This document shows positions 28,260 to 35,647 of a stretch of 64,000 nt of DNA, piece after piece; the first letter of the stretch is position 1, and each line of letters begins with the position of its first letter. The position numbers and the translations under genes were made by a program. The notes beneath the pieces were generated by a model, which worked only from the letters and a program-made list of their open reading frames with translations, was not told the origin of the DNA and did no database searches. The DNA lies in assembly GCF_001667505.1 (NCBI RefSeq), contig NZ_LZHZ01000063.1, forward strand, positions 1 to 64,000, read 5' to 3'. The stretch comes from Mycobacterium sp. ACS1612. Its GTDB lineage: Bacteria > Actinomycetota > Actinomycetes > Mycobacteriales > Mycobacteriaceae.

Positions 28260-29189
28260 GTGGATTTCCGCGTCTTCGTCGAACCCCAGCAGGGTGCCAC
28301 CTACACCGATCAGCTTGCGGTTGCCAGAACTGCCGAGGAGCTGGGCTATTCGGCGTTCTTCCGGTCCGACCACTACGTCGCGATGAGCGGCGACGGGCTG
28401 CCAGGCCCGACCGATTCGTGGGTGACGCTGGCGGGCATCGCCAGGGAGACGTCGACGATCCGGCTCGGCACCATGGTCACCTCCGCCACGTTCCGGTTCC
28501 CAGGACCGCTGGCGATCTCCGTCGCGCAGGTCGACGAAATGAGCGGTGGCCGCGTGGAATTGGGTCTCGGTGCCGGCTGGTTCGAAGCCGAGCATCAGGC
28601 CTACGCGATCCCGTTCCCGTCGCTGGGTGAGCGCTTCGACCGACTGGAAGAGCAACTCGACATCATCACCGGCCTGTGGGCAACGCCCGTCGGCGAGAAG
28701 TTCGACTACACCGGAGCGCATTACACGGTGGTGGAGTCCCCGGCGCTGCCCAAGCCCGTGCAGTCGCCGCCACCGATCGTGATCGGCGGCGGTGGACCCA
28801 AACGCACACCCGCGCTTGCCGCGAAGTTCGCCACCGAGTTCAACATTCCGTTCGCACCGCTGGACGCGACGAAGGCCCAGTTCGAACGGGTCGCCGCCGC
28901 GGTGGCCGATGCGGGCCGACCCGAGGACGCGTTGACGTATTCGGCAGCGTTCGTCGTGTGCGCCGGCCGCGACGAGGCCGAGATCGCGCGGCGCGCCGAG
29001 GCCATCGGCCGTGAGGTCGACGAACTCCGCAGCAACTCCCCGCTGGTGGGCACACCCGGCGAGATCGCCGACCAGCTGGGGGCGTTCATCGAGGCCGGCG
29101 TGCAGCGGACCTATCTGCAGCTTCTCGACATGTCCGACCTCGACCACCTGGAGTTCTTCGCCAGCCAGGTCGTCACCCAGTTCGGCTGA
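28260..29189 (+). CDS. LLM-class F420-dependent oxidoreductase
   Basis: The 309-residue TIM-barrel protein has family hallmarks: an N-terminal VDFRVFVEPQ strand, RSDHYV, a GRVELGLGAGWFEAEH motif for cofactor binding and PPIVIGGGGPKRTPALAAKF. These place it among bacterial luciferase-like F420-dependent oxidoreductases (TIGR03560-like). The physiological substrate is unknown. GTG 28260 gives the usual N-terminus and lies 87 bp from the divergent tpx start. It is followed by the short membrane protein at 29230. Confidence 0.88.
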   Translation: MDFRVFVEPQQGATYTDQLAVARTAEELGYSAFFRSDHYVAMSGDGLPGPTDSWVTLAGIARETSTIRLGTMVTSATFRFPGPLAISVAQVDEMSGGRVELGLGAGWFEAEHQAYAIPFPSLGERFDRLEEQLDIITGLWATPVGEKFDYTGAHYTVVESPALPKPVQSPPPIVIGGGGPKRTPALAAKFATEFNIPFAPLDATKAQFERVAAAVADAGRPEDALTYSAAFVVCAGRDEAEIARRAEAIGREVDELRSNSPLVGTPGEIADQLGAFIEAGVQRTYLQLLDMSDLDHLEFFASQVVTQFG

Positions 29190-29229
29190 CCCGGCTAACT
29201 GCCGCAAGCCAGGGCTACTATCACTGGCC

Positions 29230-29682
29230 ATGGCAGGCGAGGAGCCCGACGACTACGACCAGTCGTCGGAGACGCCCTGGTACAACCGCACGCCCAACGT
29301 CATCGGGGCGAGCGTGGCCGGCCTGGCTCTGATCGGCATCCTCATCGCGGCGGTGACCTTCGTGGCGCGCCAGGCCAACGAGCCGGAACAGGCCCCGCTG
29401 AACTACGTCGAGCCCACCTTCTCGGCGACCGCGAGCCAGTCGGCGACCCCGACCACCACCGAGACGATCACCAGCACCAGCCCGCCAGTGACCACCGACA
29501 TCAACGGGCCGTCGTCGACCACCCCGTCGTCGTCGGACACCTCGAGCACCGAATCGCCGACTACCACCCGCACCGCGTGGACCCAGCCGTACACCCCTCC
29601 GCCAGGCGAGGATTCCGAACCGTCGACGACGCGGCGCGGCCCACGCACCAATGTGACGCGCACGCTCTATCCGCAACCCTGA
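29230..29682 (+). CDS. Short membrane-anchored Thr/Ser-rich protein with PWYNR motif (detached tail 1)
   Basis: The 150-residue protein has a short acidic cytoplasmic N-terminus, the motif ETPWYNRTP, one transmembrane helix (about 24-46) and an external Thr/Ser/Pro-rich tail, likely mucin-like and possibly glycosylated. The layout PWY-basic-P, helix, Thr-rich tail is the same as the C-terminal part of the Hsp70-like protein at 35648. The N-terminal ATPase head is missing. It is followed after 17 bp by a similar gene. Function is unknown; an envelope role is inferred. Confidence 0.75.
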   Translation: MAGEEPDDYDQSSETPWYNRTPNVIGASVAGLALIGILIAAVTFVARQANEPEQAPLNYVEPTFSATASQSATPTTTETITSTSPPVTTDINGPSSTTPSSSDTSSTESPTTTRTAWTQPYTPPPGEDSEPSTTRRGPRTNVTRTLYPQP

Positions 29683-29699
29683 CCGCCTACTATCAGCCC

Positions 29700-30164
29700 G
29701 TGGCGCGCTACGGATCTCCCGACGACCCGAACAACCCCGACAACCAGCCGACCGCCTACATCAACTACGGCGACTACGGCCCGCCGACCGCCGAACCGGT
29801 GCCCTGGTACCGCAAACCCGCTGCGCTGGTCTCCTTCGGCGCCATCGGCGCGGTGCTGATCGCGCTGATCATCTTCGGCCTCGTCAAACTCCTCACCGGC
29901 GGCGACGCACCTGAGCCCGCGACCACGCTCACCCCGATCACCCGCACCACCACATCGGTGACCGCACCTACGACCACCACGGCCGCCACCACGACCACAG
30001 AGCCGACCACCACCGACGAGCCCGCGACGACCACCACCACCGAGCCCACGACGACGACCACCACAACAACCACGACAACCACGACGACGACCGAACCCAG
30101 CGTCAGCACGAGCATCAGCACCAGCACGGTCACTCAGACCGTCACGGTTTCGCCGTCGCCCTAG
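29700..30164 (+). CDS. Short membrane-anchored poly-Thr protein with PWYRKP motif (detached tail 2)
   Basis: The 154-residue protein starts at GTG 29700, reads ARYGSPDDPNNPDNQPTAYI, then PVPWYRKPAALVSFGAIGAV leading into one transmembrane helix (about 42-65). A nearly pure Thr tail (TTTTEPTTT repeats) ends in SVSTSISTSTVTQTVTVSPS. It is a second copy of the tail module seen in its neighbour at 29230 and in the Hsp70-like protein at 35648. The stop overlaps the convergent iniC stop by four bases. Confidence 0.75.
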   Translation: MARYGSPDDPNNPDNQPTAYINYGDYGPPTAEPVPWYRKPAALVSFGAIGAVLIALIIFGLVKLLTGGDAPEPATTLTPITRTTTSVTAPTTTTAATTTTEPTTTDEPATTTTTEPTTTTTTTTTTTTTTTEPSVSTSISTSTVTQTVTVSPSP

Positions 30165-31645
30165 CGGCCCCTCGCCGCGTATTCGGCGACCAATGCCTCG
30201 GCGCTGCGCACCGCCGCGCGGCAGGCCCGTGTGGTGAACGGATCGTTGAGCGGATGGTCGGCGCGGCGGCGCCAGCGCTGGGCGGCCGCGAACGCCGCCC
30301 GCGGCCCGTCGTAGGGCGCGTCGGGTTGCAGCCCCAGCCTGCTGGCCGCGTCGGTGCCGGAACCACCGATGATGCGCCGCAGCGACGCCATCTCGTCCTC
30401 ATTCAAAGTCGTTGGGCGCGAACGCAATGCGCTCAACAGCCGAAGCTCCTCGAACGCATGGGTGTCGGCAAGCAGCGGGTCGATGTCGGCGAGAATGTAG
30501 CGCGTCGCGTAGATCGGGTTGGCCTGCACGAACTGTCGCAGCGACAGCAGCGCGGTGTGCGCCTTCAGCAGATCCGAGCGCTGCGCGAACTGCTGGTCGA
30601 TCACATCGCGAAGCGCGACCAGACCGCTGCGCTCCAACAGTTCGTCGGCGAGCGCCACCGAATCGCTGACGCCGGCGCGCAACACCGCGATGGAGATCCT
30701 GATGCCGAACATGCCGAACCGGTCCAGGAGCGCGGCCCTGGTGGCGGCATCAACAGGCAACGAACTGTCCTCCCGCACGAAGCGGTCGACTGAAAGCATC
30801 GCCTTGGTGAGTTCGGCGGCATCCACTCCCGCCAACTTCTCCAGCGCGACGAACTCGCTCTGCCGCAGCGTGCGGGCGGTCAACGCCAACAGACCGGACA
30901 CCGGCACGACGGCCTGGCAGATGCCGGTCTTGTCCATCTCGGCGGTGAACCGCTTGGCCACGTCCTTGGCCGACAGCATCGCGTCGATGCGACCCGCGCC
31001 GATCTCGTCGGCGCGTGACGCCACCCCGACCACCCCGAGTGCGCCTGTCGACCCGCCGACCAACTCGCCGATCTGCTTGAGCAGCGCGATATCCGCCGCG
31101 TTCAGCGTGCGCAACAGGAACACCACCGCGTCGACGCGCGGAACGCCGTCATCGGGCACCAGCAACCGCAGTGTGCGTTCGGAGACGTCGCGGCTCAGCG
31201 AGGACGTGCCCGGGGTGTCGATGATCGTCGCATCGATCAATTCGGCTGCGGGCCATTCGACGTCGAGATCGACGACGTCCTCCGGGTCGAGGCTGGCGAA
31301 GTCGAATGTCAGGCCGCCAGCGCGGGCGATCGGCACGTTCGACCGCCTGCCGCCACGATGGTTGGCCGTCACCTTCGGGATCGGGCCGTGCCGGAACCAG
31401 GTGACGATGCGGGTGGCCTCGGTGGCGTCGGTAGGCGCGATGTCCTCGCCCACAAGGGCATTCACAAGAGTGGACTTGCCTGCCTTCAGCGTGCCGGCGA
31501 GCGCGATGCGGATCGGCTGATTGAGCCGGTAGCCGATGCGTTCCAACTCGTTGTGCACATCAGGCCGATTCCGGTACGCCGGATCGTTGCGGTACGCCTG
31601 GATCGTGCCGCCCAGGATCGCCCGCACCTGATCGCTCGTGCTCAT
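30161..31645 (-). CDS. iniC: IniC, dynamin-like GTPase of the isoniazid-inducible operon
   Basis: The 494-residue protein has a GTPase domain with P-loop GTLKAGKST (51-59), a switch II motif DTPGTSSLS near 142 and a helical remainder. In length and sequence it corresponds to Rv0343 of M. tuberculosis. IniA and IniC are bacterial dynamin-like proteins induced by cell-wall inhibitors such as isoniazid and ethambutol. They are thought to act on the inner membrane, in membrane repair or vesicle-related processes. It is the last gene of iniB-iniA-iniC, 47 bp after iniA. Confidence 0.95.
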   Translation of the reverse strand: MSTSDQVRAILGGTIQAYRNDPAYRNRPDVHNELERIGYRLNQPIRIALAGTLKAGKSTLVNALVGEDIAPTDATEATRIVTWFRHGPIPKVTANHRGGRRSNVPIARAGGLTFDFASLDPEDVVDLDVEWPAAELIDATIIDTPGTSSLSRDVSERTLRLLVPDDGVPRVDAVVFLLRTLNAADIALLKQIGELVGGSTGALGVVGVASRADEIGAGRIDAMLSAKDVAKRFTAEMDKTGICQAVVPVSGLLALTARTLRQSEFVALEKLAGVDAAELTKAMLSVDRFVREDSSLPVDAATRAALLDRFGMFGIRISIAVLRAGVSDSVALADELLERSGLVALRDVIDQQFAQRSDLLKAHTALLSLRQFVQANPIYATRYILADIDPLLADTHAFEELRLLSALRSRPTTLNEDEMASLRRIIGGSGTDAASRLGLQPDAPYDGPRAAFAAAQRWRRRADHPLNDPFTTRACRAAVRSAEALVAEYAARGR

Positions 31646-31692
31646 CTGGCGCCGTCTCCACTCGGTAATGACCGGAGATCCAGCTTAGAGCG

Positions 31693-33552
31693 TTACGTGG
31701 TCCCCACGGGCTCTCGGGCTGCCTGCCCGGCACCCGGCGCCAGCTTGACGGCATGTTCGGTCACCTGTTTGAGGATGTTGAGCTGGCGTTCCAGTTCGCG
31801 GATTCGGCTGTTGCGCTCGTTTTCCTCCAACGCCGCCGACGCGATGGTGGCCTGCAGCGACTCGTTGAGCGAGCGGGTGGTCTGGTTGGCGATGCCGCGG
31901 TAGTGGTCGCGTAGTTGGCGCTGGATTCCCTTGAGCCGGTCGCGGGACTCCTTCGTCACGACGAACGACACGTCGTCGACGAACCGCCGCACGTTCAGCT
32001 TGGCCTCGTTGCGGGCGCGCAGCATCCGGTTCTCCATGTCTTCGCGATAGGCCTTGCGCCCCAACAGAAGACCAGCGCCCAACGACAGCGGGTTGAACAT
32101 GCCGAGTCCGGCGAACGACGTGAGCATGCCGAACATCAGCACACCGCCGTACGAGCCGCGCATCCCGGTGACCACCTTGTGCCCGGCCTTGATCGGCTTG
32201 GCCTCCAACCTGGCCAGCGACTTCAATTCGCCAAAGCTCGCGCCCATTTCGCTGGCGTCGAGTTGCGGCATCTTGATCGCCTCGAGACCGGCCTCGACGA
32301 ATGTCCGCGCCACCTCCTGGGCGAGTGCCTCGGCCCGCTGATAAGCCCACACGAAATTGTCGCCGACGGCCGTCGCGATCGCATTCTCCAGTTCAGCGCC
32401 GATCTCCGCCCAGTGGTGGGTCGGATCGGTGCTGTCGATGACGTGCTCGGTGTGCTGGCTGATGGCACGGAACCGGGCACGCAGATCGTGGTCGACATCG
32501 GCTGTCAGATCGGCGATTCCGTCGTTGAGCACCTGCTGCCACAGCGCGGTCTGCTGCAGGGCGTCCTGCGCCTCCTGTTTGCGCTGCTCCAGATCGGCCT
32601 TCAGCCGGTCGCGGGCCTCGGGGTCGTTGAGCGCAGACAGTTCGGAGTCGGCTGCCAGCGTCAAATGCTCAGCGGCGGAACGGATCTCGGCGAGCACCTG
32701 GTCGCGTACCCGGTCGTTCTCCCGCGACAGCACCTTCTCGCTGAGGAACTTGACGATGGCCGGGAAATTGGACTCCTCGTTGAGTTCCTTGTCGTTCAGT
32801 TGGATCGCGTGACTGCGCAGCAGCGACGACGCCGGAATGATCGGTATCGACAGGCCGGCCCGCTGCAGGTGGGCCTTGTTGGTCTCGACGATCTGGCGCC
32901 AGTGTGGGTAGAGATCCGTCTTAGTGGCGACAATCGTTGCGACGGGGCAGATTTCGAAGGCCTGCCGGATGAACGTCATCTCGGGTTCGGTGAATTCCTG
33001 GCTGGTGTCGCTGACCATCAGCATCGCGTCGGCGTCGGGCAGCAGCCCCAGCGTGGCCGACAGGTGCGGCTGGCCGAGGCCGCCGACGCCGGGGGTGTCG
33101 ACGAACACCAGACCGCCCTTGAGCAGCGGGCTGTTCGCGGTCACCGCGACACGCAGCACCTGTCTGCTGCCCGCCGCGGGGTGGCGACGCAGATCCTGTT
33201 TGATGTCGGCGATCGGGATCTCGATCTCTTCGGGCTCGCCGTCCTCCTGGCCCGCGACGATCAACTTCGCGGTGGCCTGCTCGGCGAACGACACCATGGT
33301 CGCCAACACCGTCGTCTCGTCGTCGCCGACCCGCGACACCGGCACGTTCAGCAGCGAGTTGAGCAGTTGACTCTTGCCCTGCTTGAGCTGCCCGGCGATC
33401 ACCACCCGGATCTGGGGGTCGCTGATCCGCTCCTTGGCCCGTGCCATCCGCTCGACAAGATCACCGCGTCCCTGGGCCTCGGCGATCTTGCTCGTGTGGT
33501 CGATCAGTTCAACGATGACCTTGACCTTGCGGGGGTCATTCGGCTGCGTCAT
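31693..33552 (-). CDS. iniA: IniA, dynamin-like GTPase of the isoniazid-inducible operon
   Basis: The 619-residue protein has P-loop GQLKQGKSQ (54-62), switch II DTPGVGGLGQ near 151, G4 TKTD near 210 and long helical stalk regions. A hydrophobic paddle-like stretch GVLMFGMLTSFAGLGMFNPL near 470-500 is suited to membrane insertion, and a coiled-coil C-terminus follows. It corresponds to Rv0342. IniA binds and remodels membranes and supports tolerance to isoniazid and ethambutol. It follows iniB after a 93-bp gap holding a very strong stem-loop, so expression may be reduced relative to iniB. Confidence 0.95.
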   Translation of the reverse strand: MTQPNDPRKVKVIVELIDHTSKIAEAQGRGDLVERMARAKERISDPQIRVVIAGQLKQGKSQLLNSLLNVPVSRVGDDETTVLATMVSFAEQATAKLIVAGQEDGEPEEIEIPIADIKQDLRRHPAAGSRQVLRVAVTANSPLLKGGLVFVDTPGVGGLGQPHLSATLGLLPDADAMLMVSDTSQEFTEPEMTFIRQAFEICPVATIVATKTDLYPHWRQIVETNKAHLQRAGLSIPIIPASSLLRSHAIQLNDKELNEESNFPAIVKFLSEKVLSRENDRVRDQVLAEIRSAAEHLTLAADSELSALNDPEARDRLKADLEQRKQEAQDALQQTALWQQVLNDGIADLTADVDHDLRARFRAISQHTEHVIDSTDPTHHWAEIGAELENAIATAVGDNFVWAYQRAEALAQEVARTFVEAGLEAIKMPQLDASEMGASFGELKSLARLEAKPIKAGHKVVTGMRGSYGGVLMFGMLTSFAGLGMFNPLSLGAGLLLGRKAYREDMENRMLRARNEAKLNVRRFVDDVSFVVTKESRDRLKGIQRQLRDHYRGIANQTTRSLNESLQATIASAALEENERNSRIRELERQLNILKQVTEHAVKLAPGAGQAAREPVGTT

Positions 33553-33586
33553 GGGTTCCCTTCCGTACCTACGACGGTAGGCGTGC

Positions 33587-33624
33587 CAACTGGCGGGGAC
33601 CTATGGGTGGGTCCCCGCCAGTTG
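33587..33624 (-). terminator. Strong stem-loop between iniB and iniA (partial terminator or RNA-stability element)
   Basis: Perfect 14-bp arms (33587-33600 and 33611-33624) enclose a 10-nt loop, 21 bp after the iniB stop and 35 bp before iniA. There is no U-tract. A second small hairpin, CCTAC-GACG-GTAGG, lies at 33568-33581. Within an operon this should attenuate transcription or protect the iniB mRNA 3' end. Confidence 0.65.
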
Positions 33625-33645
33625 CGCTATTCGGTTGTCGCCTGG

Positions 33646-34641
33646 TCAGAACAGGTCGACGTCGACGCCCTGGTGGATGTCGGTGGAGTTGTCGACCGTG
33701 GTGGTGTCGTGACTGTCGTGCGTCGAGTTGTCGGTGTTGTGGCTGTTCGACGAGTTGTCGTCGTGGCTGGCGTCCACACCGCCGGAGATGTCGCCACCGC
33801 CGGTGTCGACGTTGGTGACGTCGCCGCCCCCGGTGTTGGTGGACTGGTCGGTCGGGACGTTGATGACGACCGGGCCACCGGCACCGCCGGTCGCATTGCC
33901 GCCGTCGCCGCCACCGCCGGTCAGGATTCCGCCGCCGTGGCCGCCGTCGCCGCCGACCGCACCGCCACCGCTGGTGTCGATGTCGCCGGTCTTGACGACC
34001 GGACCGTCGTTGCCCGAGATGACGTCGCCATCACCGCTGTTGTGGATGCTGCCGGAGCTGTCGCTGGTGTTGCCGACGCCGCCAGCCTGGACGGTCGAGC
34101 CCTCACCGGCGAGGATGTCGCCGGTGTTGGCGCCGACGTTGCCGTCGCCGACCACATTGCCGTCGCCCTCGACGTTGGTGTTGTCGATGTCACCGGCGGT
34201 GCCGGTGTTGATGACGCTGCCGTGGTCGGCGGTGTTCGTCGTCTTGTCACCGAAGGTGATGTCGCCGAAGTCGAGGTCGACGTTGCCGACGCCCTGCTGC
34301 TGGTCCTCACCGGCGTGGTTGACCACGTTGGTCTCGGGGCTCAGAAGTCGGGTGTCGTTGTGGCTCAGTGTGTCGTTGTTGCTCAGCGTCTCCGGAGCGA
34401 ACGTGGGCTCGTAAGCGAAGCCGTGGGTCTCGGCCACCGCCTGCCGCAAGCCATGCACCGGATCGCCGCCGCCGTGCAGCACCGCGGCGGGCGCCACGGT
34501 GGCGGCCACCGCGTTCACCTGAGCGGCCGTCACACCCTGCACGCCGGCGTTGGCCATCGCGCGGTCGGGGTCGTTGACGAAGGCCTGGGCCTGAACCGGG
34601 TCGCGGAAGAGGTCGAGAATCCAATCGATCACGTTGGTCAT
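33646..34641 (-). CDS. iniB: IniB, glycine/asparagine-rich isoniazid-inducible protein
   Basis: The 331-residue protein has a folded N-terminal domain of about 65 residues (MTNVIDWILDLFRDPVQAQA, ANAGVQGVTAAQVNAVAATV) followed by a long Gly/Asn/Asp/Thr repeat region with GNVGANTGDIL-type and GGGDGG-type units. This matches the IniB N-terminal domain plus glycine-rich tail of Rv0341, though it is shorter than the 479 residues in M. tuberculosis. ATG 34641 was chosen over an upstream ATG because AAAAGGACC precedes it. It is strongly induced by cell-wall antibiotics. The upstream region carries three TTAGGGG repeats. Confidence 0.92.
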   Translation of the reverse strand: MTNVIDWILDLFRDPVQAQAFVNDPDRAMANAGVQGVTAAQVNAVAATVAPAAVLHGGGDPVHGLRQAVAETHGFAYEPTFAPETLSNNDTLSHNDTRLLSPETNVVNHAGEDQQQGVGNVDLDFGDITFGDKTTNTADHGSVINTGTAGDIDNTNVEGDGNVVGDGNVGANTGDILAGEGSTVQAGGVGNTSDSSGSIHNSGDGDVISGNDGPVVKTGDIDTSGGGAVGGDGGHGGGILTGGGGDGGNATGGAGGPVVINVPTDQSTNTGGGDVTNVDTGGGDISGGVDASHDDNSSNSHNTDNSTHDSHDTTTVDNSTDIHQGVDVDLF

Positions 34642-34760
34642 TTCTGTGGTCCTTTTCTTGTGTGTTTCGGGGGTCCTGGTCACCGGGCGCTCCGGCGAAC
34701 TGCTGACAACGTTATGGAGCCGACGACATCTCAGAAACGGGGCCGAATCCCCTCCCCACC

Positions 34761-34780
34761 GGCATCCCTCCCGGGATGCC
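34761..34780. repeat. Inverted repeat in the iniB upstream region
   Basis: GGCATCCC and GGGATGCC face each other around a 4-bp centre about 120-140 bp upstream of iniB. It lies just inside the TTAGGGG cluster and could be an operator or part of the leader RNA. Confidence 0.45.
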
Positions 34781-34793
34781 GACTTGGGGATCG

Positions 34794-34819
34794 TTAGGGG
34801 ATTAGGGGGCCATTAGGGG
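34794..34819. promoter_or_regulatory. TTAGGGG cluster in front of iniB (candidate IniR site)
   Basis: TTAGGGG occurs at 34794, 34802 and 34813, and the last is followed by CCTAA to make TTAGG-GGT-CCTAA. The cluster is about 155-180 bp upstream of iniB. The same heptamer is clustered in front of the other ini-locus genes. Confidence 0.55.
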
Positions 34820-34846
34820 TCCTAATATTCCTGCACGTCAACGCAC

Positions 34847-34876
34847 AAATGCGCGGTCCGAGCGGACCGCGCATTT
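34847..34876 (-). terminator. Intrinsic terminator of the Rv0340-like gene
   Basis: Perfect 13-bp arms (34847-34859 and 34864-34876, AAATGCGCGGTCC) with a GAGC tetraloop lie 28 bp after the stop codon at 34905. The stem is GC-rich with a short A/T base, the best terminator in this window. Confidence 0.85.
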
Positions 34877-34904
34877 CGAGGTGCTGTCGATGGTCAGGAA
34901 TCGC

Positions 34905-35447
34905 CTACGAGTCGAAGATGTCGAAACCGGAACCGTCGGCGTCGAGGTGGTGATCGTCGGGGGCCGGGTGGCTCCAGGTGTCCTCGGTCGGCGCGTCAAC
35001 GGCCGGCGCATCCTCGATGACCGGGCCGTCGAACTGCAGCGACGTGTCGTCGAGGCCTGCCACGTCCGGCACACCGGCATCACCGAGCATGTCGACCCCG
35101 GCCTGCACCGCGGCCCCGGGATCGTCGACGACATTGGCGGCCACCGCGTGCACGTCGTCGACGGCCACCGTCGGCACGTGGTCGTCAAAGGCATCGAACG
35201 CGGCGGTCGCGGCCCCGCTTGTCCACACATTGCTGGCATGGTCGTCGACCAGCGCATCAGCCCCCGTCGACGGCACCGCCATCGACAGCGACTCGGACAC
35301 GACGGGAATCAGATTGTTGACGTCCACGCTGGTCACATCGGTCAAATTAGCGCCGGCGATGGCCTGCGCCGGGTCAGCGGCGTAGGCTGCGGCGGCGTCG
35401 GGGTCACGCACCAGCGACATCACGAAGTCGAGTAGCGAGTTTGCCAT
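34905..35447 (-). CDS. Rv0340-like protein with an IniB-type N-terminal domain
   Basis: The 180-residue protein starts at ATG 35447 after a perfect AGGAGG. Its N-terminal 60 residues (MANSLLDFVMSLVRDPDAAA, YAADPAQAIAGANLTDVTSV, DVNNLIPVV) match the IniB N-terminal domain in pattern. The rest is acidic and Asp/Val/Ala-rich, ending in GSGFDIFDS. Size and place correspond to Rv0340, next to iniB. It is encoded in the same direction as iniBAC but has its own terminator and promoter region, shared with the divergent Hsp70-like gene. Function is unknown; co-induction with iniBAC is likely. Confidence 0.85.
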   Translation of the reverse strand: MANSLLDFVMSLVRDPDAAAAYAADPAQAIAGANLTDVTSVDVNNLIPVVSESLSMAVPSTGADALVDDHASNVWTSGAATAAFDAFDDHVPTVAVDDVHAVAANVVDDPGAAVQAGVDMLGDAGVPDVAGLDDTSLQFDGPVIEDAPAVDAPTEDTWSHPAPDDHHLDADGSGFDIFDS

Positions 35448-35565
35448 GGAACACCCTCCTTTCCATTGCAGAGATAGCAGGCGGCAGCACAAAGGCCATG
35501 ACCCGATGCTATCGGCGCGGCAGCCGCCGCAGATCGGTGCGAAGCCCAGCTCTGCCGCGGGGGCA

Positions 35566-35605
35566 TTAGGGGACGCGGCGTTAGGGGTTTACCGCCCATT
35601 AGGGG
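35566..35605. promoter_or_regulatory. TTAGGGG cluster between the Rv0340-like and Hsp70-like genes (candidate IniR site)
   Basis: TTAGGGG occurs at 35566, 35581 and 35599. The last copy lies just upstream of a -10-like TATGGT at 35616-35621 and 43 bp before the Hsp70-like ATG. The cluster is 120-160 bp upstream of the Rv0340-like start, so it could serve both directions. Confidence 0.55.
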
Positions 35606-35647
35606 AATCAGCGGCTATGGTTTTGAACGGCCGAACACGAGGAGACC

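Noticed and set aside
27669..29231. Extended 520-codon reading of tpx starting inside the F420-oxidoreductase region
   Set aside because: The upstream part is antisense to the oxidoreductase; Tpx has its standard length from ATG 28172.
31915..34797. Open frame of 960 codons on the plus strand across iniA and iniB
   Set aside because: It is antisense to iniA and iniB; GC-rich codon bias keeps the opposite frame open. There is no start context or domain.
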